Assembly: GCF_011761235.1 (NCBI RefSeq)
Contig: NZ_JAAOYW010000001.1
Span: 1,257,780 to 1,321,779, forward strand
DNA from: Frigoribacterium faeni
Lineage (GTDB): Bacteria; Actinomycetota; Actinomycetes; Actinomycetales; Microbacteriaceae
DNA length: 64,000 nucleotides
Direction of reading: 5' to 3'
How positions within the stretch are numbered: the stretch's first letter is position 1; each line of letters begins with the position of its first letter. Shown here piece by piece: positions 8,049 through 16,327 of the stretch. The notes under the pieces were generated by a model. The model did no database searches. It saw only the letters and a program-made list of their open reading frames with translations, and had not been told where the DNA came from. A program made the position numbers and the translations under genes.

Positions 8049-9202
8049 GAGGCGTCCTCGAGCAAGGCGAAGGCGAGGTCGTCGAGGCTGACGGCCGAGC
8101 TGCTCAGCACGACCACGGCGCGGTCCGCGTCGCGGTCGAAGCCGACGAAGCTCGCGTAGCCCCCGGTCATCCCGTTGTGCCAGGTCACCGGGCCGGCGTC
8201 GCCCTCGCCCGGGGTCGTCTGCCAGGCCCAGCCGATCTCGCCCCCGCCGTCGCCCGCCTCGACGAGCGGCTCGGTGGCGATGCCGCCGGGTGCCCGCTCG
8301 TCGCGCTGGGCGACCGTGTAGGTCAGCATGTCGTCGAGGGTCGAGCGGACGCCGCCCGCGGGTCCGTAGGCGTGCAGGGTCCACGCGTCGGCGTGCCGGC
8401 CGGCGGCGGTGACGCCCGTCGGGGCGCCCGGGCGCAGCCCCTCGGGGTCGCCCGGCGCGTACGTGTCGACCAGGCCGAGCGGCTCGGCCACGCGGTCGGC
8501 GACGAGCTGCTCCCACGGGGTGTCGGCCGCCGCGGCGAGCGCCTGGCCGAGCAGGGCCATGCCGAAGTTCGAGTACGCGTAGGGGTGCTGGTCGTCGACC
8601 GTGGACCGCGACGCCCGGTCGACGAGCGTCTCGACGTCGTCGGTGTACGGATCGGCACCGGTCAGGTTCGCGAGCAGCACGCGTCCTGTGAAGGACAGGT
8701 CGGCGGGCAGCCGCGGCAGTCCGCCGTGCTGCGTCGCGAGCTGCTCCAGGGTGATCGACGCGGCGTCGCCCGTGACCCCGAGCGTCTCGCCGAGGGTGCT
8801 GTCGCGCTGCACCTCGCCCCGCTGCAGGGCGAGGGCGTACAGGGAGGCGGTGATCGTCTTCGTCACCGACCCGATCTCGAACTCGGCGGCGCCCGGGCCC
8901 GTGGCCGTGCCGAACTCGGCGCGGGTCACCTCGTCGCCGTCGACGACCGCGACGGCGAGCCGGTCGTGGGCCCCGGCGGGCAGGCCGTCGCGCACCCGCT
9001 CGATCAGCGCCGGGTCGCCGGTCGTCTCGGTCGAGAGCGACGGGGGCCGCGGGACAGCGCCGGCTCCGACGCCGAGCACGGCCACGCCGGCGAGGACGGC
9101 GACGGCGACACGGCGGCGGCTGCGGATGCGGCTGCTGTCCGCGCGCGTCGCGGGGCCCGCAGGCGTCGCGGGCCTCTCAGGGGTCGCCTCCGGCCCCCTC
9201 AC
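8045..9202 (-). CDS. Secreted or membrane-anchored serine hydrolase (class C beta-lactamase/PBP-like)
   Basis: A 385-residue protein with a hydrophobic segment at about residues 32-50 behind a long basic N-terminus. It contains the three active-site elements of the beta-lactamase/transpeptidase-like fold: SxxK as S112-V-T-K115, YSN at 210-212, and HNG at 342-344 in place of KTG. Members include class C beta-lactamases, D-aminopeptidases and esterases, and HxG in the third motif is common among the non-lactamase members, so antibiotic hydrolysis should not be assumed. The GTG start overlaps the stop of the upstream regulator, and its own stop overlaps the next membrane protein. Confidence 0.85.
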   Translation of the reverse strand: MRGPEATPERPATPAGPATRADSSRIRSRRRVAVAVLAGVAVLGVGAGAVPRPPSLSTETTGDPALIERVRDGLPAGAHDRLAVAVVDGDEVTRAEFGTATGPGAAEFEIGSVTKTITASLYALALQRGEVQRDSTLGETLGVTGDAASITLEQLATQHGGLPRLPADLSFTGRVLLANLTGADPYTDDVETLVDRASRSTVDDQHPYAYSNFGMALLGQALAAAADTPWEQLVADRVAEPLGLVDTYAPGDPEGLRPGAPTGVTAAGRHADAWTLHAYGPAGGVRSTLDDMLTYTVAQRDERAPGGIATEPLVEAGDGGGEIGWAWQTTPGEGDAGPVTWHNGMTGGYASFVGFDRDADRAVVVLSSSAVSLDDLAFALLEDAS

Positions 9203-9777
9203 GACGCCCGCCCCGTCGCCCCGAGCACCACGAGCAGCGGCACGACGCGCTCGGGCGGCACCGCGTAGCGGCCGCGGCCGGCGGCCACGAGCCAGCCGGT
9301 CGCGACGAGTTGGCCGAGGTGGTGGTACAGCTGCCCGGTCGAGCCCAGCCCGCCCTCGGCCGAGATCTGCGCGACCGTGTCGGCGCCTCCCACGACCGCC
9401 TGCAGCAGGCCGAGGCGCGTCGCGTTGCCCAGGGCCGCCAGCGACGGGGCCGACTGCGCCCAGTCGGCGGCGAGCAGGCCGTCGGTCGGCAGGGTGATCT
9501 GCCAGTCGACGGGCCCGGCCGGCACGGCGACCGAGCCGGCGAAGACGACGCCCCCGGGCGGGTCGAGGCGCTGCTTGACGCCGTCGAGCACCCAGAAGAC
9601 GTCGGCGGACGAGGGGGCGGCAGGAGCCGAGGAGGCGGGGGACGGGTCGGCGGGACGGCCGGCGGCGAGGCTCTGCTCGAGAGCGTCGAGGCGGGCCAGG
9701 GCCCCGGCGAGGGAGTCGCGCAGCTCGTCGAGCTCGCCTCGGAGGGGGTCGGTGACGCCGGGGTCGGATGCGGTCAT
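9199..9777 (-). CDS. ArsR-like winged-helix regulator with N-terminal coiled coil
   Basis: A 192-residue protein. Residues about 10-42 form a short coiled coil (LRGELDELRDSLAGALARL). Residues about 110-185 form a winged helix: LAALGNATRLGLLQAVVGG, then the recognition helix GLGSTGQLYHHLGQL, then a wing. No metal-binding Cys is visible, so it is not a classic metal sensor. It heads a unit with a serine hydrolase and a membrane protein through GTGA overlaps. An inverted repeat just upstream of its start is a likely autoregulatory site. A TAGAGT box close to the ATG suggests a leaderless message. Confidence 0.8.
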   Translation of the reverse strand: MTASDPGVTDPLRGELDELRDSLAGALARLDALEQSLAAGRPADPSPASSAPAAPSSADVFWVLDGVKQRLDPPGGVVFAGSVAVPAGPVDWQITLPTDGLLAADWAQSAPSLAALGNATRLGLLQAVVGGADTVAQISAEGGLGSTGQLYHHLGQLVATGWLVAAGRGRYAVPPERVVPLLVVLGATGRAS

Positions 9778-9793
9778 TCCTCCACTCTAGCTA

Positions 9794-9810
9794 GAATCAC
9801 CGAATGATTC
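9794..9810. promoter_or_regulatory. Probable operator of the ArsR-like regulator
   Basis: Perfect 6-base arms GAATCA and TGATTC lie around a 5-base spacer, 17 bp upstream of the regulator start and over its probable promoter. The AT content is high for this DNA. Binding by the adjacent regulator is inferred. Confidence 0.55.
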
Positions 9811-9836
9811 CGCAACTCTGGAGTGCCGCGAGGCGC

Positions 9837-10136
9837 TCAGGGGTGCGACGTTCCCTGCGACCGCACGTGGGCCACGATCGCGGTCGCGTGGCCGTGCCCG
9901 AGTCCGTGCTCGGCCTTGAGCCACGACACGATCTCGCCGTGTCGAGAGACCGGGGCGGCACGCACCACGGCGAACCAGTGCTCCATCGGCTGCCCGTAGG
10001 TCTTCTCGATCGACGGGAAGTAGCTGGCAGGACCCTTCACCCTCGCGGAAGGCGTCCCTCCGCCGTTCCCGGCCGGCCCCGAACTCGCGCCTGCATCCGC
10101 GTCCACCACGGGGGCTCCTCTCGACGCGACCATCAT
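9837..10136 (-). CDS. DUF4287-type small protein
   Basis: A 99-residue protein. The first 33 residues are low complexity; the rest has the DUF4287 pattern: SYFPSIEKTYGQPMEHWF, then HGEIVSWLKAEHGLGHGHA and IVAH. The family is common in actinobacteria as a free-standing protein or attached to DUF5655, and its molecular function is not established. It is monocistronic, with neighbours that point away or belong to other units. Two adjacent ATG codons leave the exact start uncertain by one residue. Confidence 0.8.
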   Translation of the reverse strand: MMVASRGAPVVDADAGASSGPAGNGGGTPSARVKGPASYFPSIEKTYGQPMEHWFAVVRAAPVSRHGEIVSWLKAEHGLGHGHATAIVAHVRSQGTSHP

Positions 10137-10215
10137 GGCGCGGAGCCCGTCTCCGCACCAGGCCTGCCGCCCCCGCCTGGCAGGGGCCCCGGGGCCGGGG
10201 CGTACGCTCGCGCCC

Positions 10216-10500
10216 ATGACCAACGACGATCGCAGCACGACTCCGTCCGACGCGACGACGGACACCGACGACCCCACGAACGACTTCCCGCGCAGCGAGG
10301 AGACGACCGACGAGATGCAGTCGTCGCCCGTCTCCGACTCCCCCGCGGTCGACGACGACATCGACGAGGACGCCGTCCAGACCCTGCCGGGCACCGGCGG
10401 CCCCGACGACGTCGGCACCGTGGAGGTCGACCCCGCCGACCTGAACATGTCGGGCGACTCGATCCCCGGGCACCCCAAGCCGGGCCCGCCCAAGCACTAG
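10216..10500 (+). CDS. Small acidic, probably disordered protein
   Basis: A 94-residue protein starting MTNDDRSTTPSDATTDTDD, strongly acidic and almost free of hydrophobic or aromatic residues, ending in IPGHPKPGPPKH. It contains TLPGTGGPDD and DPADLNMSGDSIPG segments. It resembles small acidic proteins common in Microbacteriaceae, whose function is unknown. The strong codon bias and the clean inverted repeat downstream support a real gene. Confidence 0.65.
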   Translation: MTNDDRSTTPSDATTDTDDPTNDFPRSEETTDEMQSSPVSDSPAVDDDIDEDAVQTLPGTGGPDDVGTVEVDPADLNMSGDSIPGHPKPGPPKH

Positions 10501-10537
10501 CACCGGCGTCGGCCGCCGCTCCCGCGGCCAGCTCCGT

Positions 10538-10605
10538 CGAGACCCCTCGGGACCGCCGAGATCGCCGTGCACGCACGGCGGCGGACGCGGCACCGAGGGG
10601 TCTCG
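10538..10605. terminator. Large bidirectional stem-loop between convergent genes
   Basis: A perfect 13-bp inverted repeat (CGAGACCCCTCGG and its complement) encloses a 42-base loop that carries its own perfect 7-bp hairpin (CGCCGTG, loop CACG, CACGGCG). It lies between the stop codons of two converging genes and probably terminates both. Confidence 0.65.
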
Positions 10606-10621
10606 TCGCGCCCGGAGCCCG

Positions 10622-11317
10622 TCAGCCGCGCGAGTACCGCACCACGACGCCGGGCGACCATGTCGTGAGGTCGGGCTCGCGGTCGACCAGCCCGGGCAGG
10701 CCCGCGGCCGCCAGCAGCTCGTCGTCCAGCCGGGTCACAGTCGCGGCGCGCAGCGGCCAGGGCTCGTGGGCGCGACGCCACCAGCGGGTCGATCCGAAGG
10801 AGGCGGCGTGCACGCCCCAGCGCTCGGTCAAGAACTCGCGGGCGGGGCTCGGGGCGACCGCCTCGTCGGTCGGGGCGACGCGCACGAGGCTGCCCGCGCC
10901 TCCTCGGTGCCGCTGCGTGCGGTGGGCGACGTCGCCCGGACGCACCCGGGAGCCCGCCCGCGCCCACACGTAGGGCAGGCCGATCGTGCGCGCCGCGAGC
11001 ACGGCAGGGAGGTGCTGCGTGTCGATGGAGCGGTAGGCGATGCCCTGCCGACCTCGGGCGTCGACGGTCGCGATCTGCACCACGATCTCGGTCATCGTGC
11101 CGAGCCGTCCGAGCCGGGGCAGCGGCGGCACCGTGCTGTCGACGAAGCGGTAGGCCACGAGGCTCGTCCACGCCGCGCCGTCGTGCTCGTCGGGCCGCGT
11201 GCCGGGCGGCACGAGCGGGGCGACCCGGTCGGGCTCGACCCGCCAGTGCAGGCCGACCACCTCGCGCCAGTCGTGCTGCGTGACGGGACGGTGCGGCAGG
11301 GGCGGGGCGGCGGACAC
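10622..11317 (-). CDS. DUF2071 (YqjF-like) family protein
   Basis: A 231-residue protein matching the DUF2071/YqjF family: HDWREVVGLHWRVEPDRV, LVPPGTRPDEHDG, AWTSLVAYRF, then FRSIDTQHLPAV-like and GLPYVWA segments, with late hydrophobic pockets. The family adopts an acetoacetate-decarboxylase-like beta barrel; its physiological role is unclear. Monocistronic. The ATG opens the conserved N-terminal region directly. Confidence 0.82.
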   Translation of the reverse strand: MSAAPPLPHRPVTQHDWREVVGLHWRVEPDRVAPLVPPGTRPDEHDGAAWTSLVAYRFVDSTVPPLPRLGRLGTMTEIVVQIATVDARGRQGIAYRSIDTQHLPAVLAARTIGLPYVWARAGSRVRPGDVAHRTQRHRGGAGSLVRVAPTDEAVAPSPAREFLTERWGVHAASFGSTRWWRRAHEPWPLRAATVTRLDDELLAAAGLPGLVDREPDLTTWSPGVVVRYSRG

Positions 11318-11372
11318 GGGTCCGTTCTACGCCGCCGCGCCTCCCGGCGGTCGAGGGCGGGCGTTCCGGACC

Positions 11373-11400
11373 GAGGGCGGGTCGGCGCGGACCCGCCCTC
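11373..11400. terminator. GC-rich stem-loop downstream of the SDR gene
   Basis: A perfect 11-bp stem (GAGGGCGGGTC with its complement) around a 6-base loop, on the 3' side of the leftward SDR gene at 11500. Extra copies of the arms lie just outside: CGAGGGCGGG near 11352 and ACCCGCCCTCGAG near 11411. Alternative pairings are therefore possible. Confidence 0.5.
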
Positions 11401-11499
11401 GAGCCGGAAGACCCGCCCTCGAGCAGGCACGGAGGCGCGGGTCGCGCGGCCGGGAGCGGGTGCGGCCGGGCGACGGCGCAGGCTCGCCGGCCGGGCGGG

Positions 11500-12300
11500 T
11501 CAGTACTTCGCGGACTGCCCGCCGTCGATCGGAACGACGGCGGCGTTGACGTAGGCGGCGTCGTCCGAGAGCAGGAACGCGACGACCGACGCGATCTCGG
11601 GCGCCTCGCCGTAGCGCTTCGTCGGGTTGCCCTGGATGAACTCCTCGGCGGCGCCGCGGGGGTCGTCCGCGCTGATCTGCTTCATCGACGCCTCGACCAT
11701 CGGGGTCCAGATGGCGCCGGGGGCGATCGCGTTGATGCGGATGCCGAACTGGCCGTACTCGACGGCCGAGTTGCGGGTCAGGCCGACGACGCCGTGCTTG
11801 GCGGCGGCGTAGCCGGACTGGTTGCCGACGCCGCGGATGCCGCCGACGCTGGCGGTGTTGACGACCATGCCGGAGCCCTGGCGGCGCATCACCGCGAGCA
11901 CCTTCTCGAGGCCGAGGAACACGCCGCGCAGGTTGATGGCGACGACCTTGTCGAACTCGTCGGCGGTGAAGTCCTCGGTGAGGTTCTGGCGCCCCTCGAT
12001 GCCGGCGTTGTTGAAGAAGCCGTCGATGCGGCCGAAGCGCTCGACGGTGGCGGACACGTACGAGTCGACCTCCGCCTCCTTCGACACGTCGGCGACGACC
12101 GTCAGCACCTCGGCGCCGGGCGTCGACGAGGTGACGGCCTCGACGCTGTCGGCGAGGCCCTTCTCGCTCACGTCGACGAGGGCGAGCCGGGCGCCCTCGG
12201 CCGCGAGGCGGACGGCGGCGGCACGGCCGAGGCCGGAGCCCCCGCCCGTGATGAGGACGACCTTGTCGGTGAAGCGGGCGGTGGTGGCTGAGGTGGTCAC
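11500..12300 (-). CDS. SDR-family NAD(P)-dependent oxidoreductase
   Basis: A 266-residue classical short-chain dehydrogenase. It has the cofactor motif TGGGSGLG near residue 17, NNAG (about 94-97), catalytic Ser in NTASVGG and YAAAK (about 158-162), and ends with the usual SDDAAYVNAAVVPIDGGQ. The GTG start is preferred over a longer in-frame ATG because it follows a good AGGAG site and gives the normal family length. The substrate is not predictable; an alcohol, sugar or steroid-like alcohol is typical. Monocistronic, with a stem-loop downstream. Confidence 0.9.
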   Translation of the reverse strand: MTTSATTARFTDKVVLITGGGSGLGRAAAVRLAAEGARLALVDVSEKGLADSVEAVTSSTPGAEVLTVVADVSKEAEVDSYVSATVERFGRIDGFFNNAGIEGRQNLTEDFTADEFDKVVAINLRGVFLGLEKVLAVMRRQGSGMVVNTASVGGIRGVGNQSGYAAAKHGVVGLTRNSAVEYGQFGIRINAIAPGAIWTPMVEASMKQISADDPRGAAEEFIQGNPTKRYGEAPEIASVVAFLLSDDAAYVNAAVVPIDGGQSAKY

Positions 12301-12454
12301 GGGAGTCTCCTGACTTCGACGATGAAGGGCTCGGAGCGGTGCGGTGCGGCGAGTCCCGACTCCATGCAACCGCACGAAGTCGGCGTCCAGGCTACACCTG
12401 TCGCCATGCGCGTCGCCCGTTGCCTAGGCGCCGTCCGGGGTCAGGAGCCCCCGG

Positions 12455-13192
12455 TCAGCGCTCGGGGAGCGCCACCCCGGTCGCCTGCTCGAGGGCGGCG
12501 AGCAGGTCGTCCTGGAACGCCTCGTCGAGCGCCGCCGCCTCGGGCTGCTGGCGCCGGTCGTGGTGCCAGTGCGCGCCGCTGACGTCGGACTCGGGCCCCT
12601 CGCCCACGGCCAGCCGGTCCTGCGTGCGGTGGCCGAGCTCGAAGTCGTCCGGGGCGGACGGGCCGCCCATCTTGGTCGCCACCCAGCCGGGGTCGACGGA
12701 GGCGGTGAACAGGCCGGGCGAGCGGCGCGCGACCGCGGCCGACAGGGCCGTGACCAGCAGCTTGCTGTCGGCGTAGGTGCCGGTGGCGCGGTCGCCCGTC
12801 CAGTCGATGCTGTCGAGCGAGGCGGTGCCGCTGCGGTGCATGCCGCTGCTGAGGTACACGTGCCGCGTCGGGTGCTCGAGCAGGGCGGTGAGCAGGTAGG
12901 GGGCGACCACGTTGACCGGGATCAGCGGCGCGCCCGAGTAGACGCCCGCGTTGTGCACGACGGCATCGAGCGCCCGGCCCTCGTTCAGCTCGCGAGCGGC
13001 TCGGAGGACGTCGTCGCGCACCCCGAAGTCGGCGACGAGCAGGCCCGCGCCCCGCTCGACGAGCTCGGCCACCGCCTCCCTGCGCTGCTCGCCCCGGACG
13101 TGCACGACGACGTCGTGCCCCTGGTCGAGGAGGGCGGCGGAGGAGCCGTGCCCGAGGCCGTCGGAGGAACCGGTGACGAGGAGGTGTGCCAT
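12455..13192 (-). CDS. SDR-family oxidoreductase, atypical
   Basis: A 245-residue protein. The N-terminus MAHLLVTGSSDGLGHG is the glycine-rich cofactor motif, followed by HNAGVYSG, YLSSGMH (catalytic Ser) and TYADSK (Tyr and Lys of YxxxK). The C-terminus departs from the classical form: DPGWVATKMGGPSAPDD and an acidic tail with GAHWHHDRRQQPE, as in SDRs resembling retinol dehydrogenase or light-dependent protochlorophyllide reductase. Substrate unknown. It starts at the ATG immediately before the Rossmann strand. Confidence 0.85.
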   Translation of the reverse strand: MAHLLVTGSSDGLGHGSSAALLDQGHDVVVHVRGEQRREAVAELVERGAGLLVADFGVRDDVLRAARELNEGRALDAVVHNAGVYSGAPLIPVNVVAPYLLTALLEHPTRHVYLSSGMHRSGTASLDSIDWTGDRATGTYADSKLLVTALSAAVARRSPGLFTASVDPGWVATKMGGPSAPDDFELGHRTQDRLAVGEGPESDVSGAHWHHDRRQQPEAAALDEAFQDDLLAALEQATGVALPER

Positions 13193-13256
13193 GCGTCCCA
13201 TGATGCACCCGGCCCCCGTCGGGGGGCGGTCGAGGACGGACCCGGGCCGGGGAGAC

Positions 13257-13289
13257 GGCGCGGGCGGGACCACGTGCCCCGCCCGCGCC
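13257..13289. terminator. Rho-independent-like terminator after the GH43 gene
   Basis: A perfect 12-bp stem (GGCGCGGGCGGG with its complement) and a 9-base loop lie just beyond the stop of the leftward GH43 gene. A strong U-run is lacking, as is common in actinobacteria. Confidence 0.6.
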
Positions 13290-13297
13290 TCCTCAGC

Positions 13298-14377
13298 TCA
13301 GCAGCGCTGCTGCAGCGCCTCGTCGTAGCCCGCGGAGCCGGTCGGGGTGCCGAAGGCCGGTGTCCCGTCCGCGGCCCAGGGCACCGGCTGCGCGAAGACC
13401 TTGCGGTCGTCCCAGCCGTCGGCCGACGAGGTCTTCGCGTGGTAGACGTTCCAGTTGACGCCGTTCGCCCCGGGCACCGGGATCGACTCGCCGCCGGGGC
13501 CGTACACGCCGCCGCCCGACGAGAAGACCGGGCCGCGCTTCGTGTAGGACAGGTAGGTCGTCAGGTCGCCGCCCTTGTAGACGAGCATGCCGAGCGCGTA
13601 CGACGAGGTCCACGAGGCGTTCGCGTTGTACACGATCGACAGGGTGCCGTTCGGGCTGATCCAGGCCTCAGGGCCCTCCATGATCGCCTGCCGGCTCGTC
13701 TCCCAGGTCTGGTCCGGGTTGCCGATGAGGCGGCGGTGGTCCTGGTCGATGTGCAGCGGGTCGCTCATGTGGGCGATGTAGATCTGCTGCGGCGCCCGGC
13801 CGCCGTTGCCCGTGGGCGTGCCCGACCAGAGCATCCACCAGCTGTCCTGGTAGCGGAACACAGTGCCGTCGATGGCCCACTGGTCGGTCGAGTCGGCGAT
13901 CTTGCCGGCGAACGACCACGTGCCGAGCGGGTCCTGGCTGTTCGCCGTGATGGCGAACATGCGGTGGGTGTCGTTCGTCGCGTCGAACGAGCCGCGCTCG
14001 GTCGCGGCGGCGTAGTAGACGATCCACCGGCCGTCGAGGTACTCGAGCTCGGGCGCCCAGGTCTGGGCGCTGTGGTCCGTGCCGGTCGGCGCGGTGAAGA
14101 TCGTGCGCGCCGTCGCGGTCGAGAGCCCGCCGAGGGTGCGGGACGCCTTCAGCGAGATGGACCTCGCCCCGTCGGACTGGGCGAGGTAGTAGACCCCGCC
14201 GCGGTACCAGACGGAGGGGTCGGCGCCGTTCGAGATCGGGTTGGCGAGGGTGCACGCGGCGGCGGCCTCAGCGGGGGCGCCCGGCGCCGTCGCGAGGGGC
14301 ACGGCGAGCCCGACGGCGAGGAGCAGGGCTCCCGCGCCGGCGAGCGCCGCTCGGATGATCCTGGGTCGTGTCTTCAT
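13298..14377 (-). CDS. Secreted glycoside hydrolase family 43-like arabinosidase/xylosidase
   Basis: A 359-residue protein with a Sec signal peptide (hydrophobic core about residues 11-29, Ala-rich cleavage region about 36-41). The mature part has the five-bladed propeller signature of GH43: NGADPSVWYRGG (Asp53 as base), QWAIDGTVF (Asp170 as pKa modulator) and EGPEAW (Glu234 as acid). GH43 enzymes remove arabinofuranose or xylose from plant polysaccharides; the exact specificity is not readable here. It is the last gene of locus A, separated from the permeases by four hairpins, and has its own GAGGAGG ribosome site. Confidence 0.82.
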   Translation of the reverse strand: MKTRPRIIRAALAGAGALLLAVGLAVPLATAPGAPAEAAAACTLANPISNGADPSVWYRGGVYYLAQSDGARSISLKASRTLGGLSTATARTIFTAPTGTDHSAQTWAPELEYLDGRWIVYYAAATERGSFDATNDTHRMFAITANSQDPLGTWSFAGKIADSTDQWAIDGTVFRYQDSWWMLWSGTPTGNGGRAPQQIYIAHMSDPLHIDQDHRRLIGNPDQTWETSRQAIMEGPEAWISPNGTLSIVYNANASWTSSYALGMLVYKGGDLTTYLSYTKRGPVFSSGGGVYGPGGESIPVPGANGVNWNVYHAKTSSADGWDDRKVFAQPVPWAADGTPAFGTPTGSAGYDEALQQRC

Positions 14378-14382
14378 GGTGG

Positions 14383-14477
14383 GCCCGCCTCCTCGCGGGC
14401 GTGCCCCGGTCTCCGTCGACCGGGGCGGACCTGCCCGACGACGGGCAGGCACGCTCCCCCGGGCCCGTGGGCCCGGG
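14383..14477. promoter_or_regulatory. Cluster of four consecutive hairpins between permease and GH43
   Basis: Four stems lie within 95 bp: 14383-14400 (6 bp), 14403-14426 (GCCCCGGTC/GACCGGGGC, 9 bp), 14430-14449 (CCTGCCCG/CGGGCAGG, 8 bp) and 14458-14477 (CCCGGGCCC/GGGCCCGGG). They lie after the permease stop and before the GH43 ribosome site, on the same strand. Partial termination or transcript processing that sets enzyme level relative to importer is a reasonable inference. Confidence 0.5.
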
Positions 14478-14480
14478 TCG

Positions 14481-15392
14481 TCAGCCCTTCACGCCCGAGG
14501 CCGCGACGCTGTCGACGATCTGACGCTGGGCGAGGGTGAAGAGCACCAGCACGGGCACCGAGGCGATGACCGCCCCCGCCATCACGATGCCGAAGTGGGT
14601 CGAGTAGGCGCCCGACAGCACGGAGAGCCCGGGCTGCAGGGTGAGGTTCTCGGGGCTGAGCAGCACGTAGACCGGCCAGAGGAAGTCGTTCCAGTTCGAC
14701 AGGAAGCTCAGCACGGCGAGGGTCGCGAGGGCAGGGCGGGACAACGGGATGACGATCTGCGCGAAGATGCGGAGGTCGCCGGCGCCGTCGAGACGGGCCG
14801 CCTCCTCGATCTCGGTCGGGAGCCCGACGAAGAACTGCCGGAGGAAGAAGATGCCGAACGCGCCGGCCGAGCCGGGCACGGTGATCGCCCAGATGGTGTC
14901 GAGCCAGCCCAGGTTCTGCACGATGAGGTAGTTCGGGATGAGGAAGATGACCGGCGGCACGAGCAGGGTCGCGACGATCATGCCGAAGACGACCTTCTTG
15001 CCGCGGAACTCGAGCCGCGCCAGCGCGTAGGCGCCGAGCGAGGCCGTGACGAGGATGATCACGGTCTGCAGGGCACCGGCGGCGAGGCTGTTGAGGAACC
15101 AGCGGAAGATGGGCTGCTGCCCGCTCGACAGGGTCTGGTAGGCCTCGACGGTGAACGGGTCGGGGATCGGCGACGCCGGCCGGCTGATGGCATCGAAGTC
15201 GGTCTTGAACGAGGTCAGCACGATCCAGAGCAGGGGCAGCACGATGGCCAGCGTCATGATCGACAGCACCACGTAGAGGGCCGCCGTCGGCAGGCGGCGG
15301 TGCCACGGCCGGCGACGCGGCTCGGCCGTCGACGCCGGGACAGGGGGCTGCGGGGCGGCGGCGGGCAGGCGTTCGGGAGCGAGCTGCGTCAT
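14481..15392 (-). CDS. Sugar ABC importer permease, MalG-like (locus A)
   Basis: A 303-residue inner-membrane permease with six helices and the cytoplasmic EAA loop EIEEAARLDGAGDLRIFAQIVIPLSRPAL-type segment that docks the ATPase. A long basic, Pro-rich N-terminal tail (about 30 residues) precedes helix 1. Its ATG overlaps the TGA of the upstream permease (TGATG). It forms a heterodimer with that partner. No ATPase is encoded nearby, so a shared MsiK-type ATPase elsewhere is expected. Confidence 0.92.
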   Translation of the reverse strand: MTQLAPERLPAAAPQPPVPASTAEPRRRPWHRRLPTAALYVVLSIMTLAIVLPLLWIVLTSFKTDFDAISRPASPIPDPFTVEAYQTLSSGQQPIFRWFLNSLAAGALQTVIILVTASLGAYALARLEFRGKKVVFGMIVATLLVPPVIFLIPNYLIVQNLGWLDTIWAITVPGSAGAFGIFFLRQFFVGLPTEIEEAARLDGAGDLRIFAQIVIPLSRPALATLAVLSFLSNWNDFLWPVYVLLSPENLTLQPGLSVLSGAYSTHFGIVMAGAVIASVPVLVLFTLAQRQIVDSVAASGVKG

Positions 15393-16327
15393 CACGCCTT
15401 CTCTCGTTGGATGCGGAAGTTGACGACGCTGATGACGGCCAGCACGGCGAAGAGCAGGTAGCTCATCGCCGAGGCGGCGCCCATGTTGCCCTGGGCGAGC
15501 CCCTGGTCGGCGATGTACATGATCGCAGAGCGCGTCTCGTTGCCCGGCCCGCCCTGGGTGAGCAGGAACGACTGGCCGAACATGTTGGCCGAGGCGAGGA
15601 TCGTCGTCGTCGTGACGAAGACCATGACCGGCCGCAGCCCGGGCAGGGTGACCGAGGTGAACTTGCGCATCGTGCCTGCCCCGTCGAGCGAGGCCGCCTC
15701 GTAGAGGTCGGCGTTGATGCCCTTGAGGCCGGCGAGCAGGATGACCGTGTTGAGGCCCGCCGTCCACCAGATGGTCACGCCGACGAGCGAGAACCAGGCC
15801 CAGGGCACGTCTACCGTCCACGGGGTCCGGTCGGGCAGGCCGACCAGGCCGAGGAGGTGGTTGACGACCCCGGCCTGCGGGTCGAGCAGGTACTTCCAGA
15901 TGACGCCGATGACGGCGACGCCGAGCACGTACGGCGCGAAGAAGACGCCGCGGAACACGGTCGTGCCCTTGAGGTTCTGGTTCAGCAGGACTGCGGCGAG
16001 GAGCGGCACGACGATGAGGAGGGGCACGCTGAGCACCGTGAAGATGCCGGTCGCGCGCATGCTCGACCAGAAGTCGGCGAAGGTGAGCGACCCGGGGGTG
16101 ACGAGGTCGAGGTAGTTCTGCAGCCCGACGAACGGGTGCACGGGCACCAGGGAGTTCCACCGGTGGAGGCTGATGACGAGGCCGTAGACGGCGGGCGCGA
16201 CCACGAACACGGCGAAGAGCACGAGGAACGGGGCCAGGAACGCGTAGGCGGTGAGGTCGCGACGGGGCGCGCCCGGCCGCGCGGACCGTGAGGTCCGCGC
16301 GGCCGGGGTGAGGAGCGTGTCAGCCAC
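15392..16327 (-). CDS. Sugar ABC importer permease, MalF-like (locus A)
   Basis: A 311-residue permease with six predicted helices and the EAA-type loop LYEAASLDGAGTMRKFTSVTLPGL in the last third. The first helix follows RRDLTAYAFLAPFLVLF, the usual start of the MalF/UgpA subgroup. Its start lies inside the end of the binding-protein gene (8-nt overlap) and its stop overlaps the second permease, showing one operon. Confidence 0.92.
   Translation of the reverse strand: MADTLLTPAARTSRSARPGAPRRDLTAYAFLAPFLVLFAVFVVAPAVYGLVISLHRWNSLVPVHPFVGLQNYLDLVTPGSLTFADFWSSMRATGIFTVLSVPLLIVVPLLAAVLLNQNLKGTTVFRGVFFAPYVLGVAVIGVIWKYLLDPQAGVVNHLLGLVGLPDRTPWTVDVPWAWFSLVGVTIWWTAGLNTVILLAGLKGINADLYEAASLDGAGTMRKFTSVTLPGLRPVMVFVTTTTILASANMFGQSFLLTQGGPGNETRSAIMYIADQGLAQGNMGAASAMSYLLFAVLAVISVVNFRIQREKA

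Noticed and set aside
8045..9202. True class C beta-lactamase resistance gene
   Set aside because: SxxK and YSN are present but the third motif is HNG rather than KTG, and the neighbours are a regulator and a membrane protein, so antibiotic resistance is not supported.
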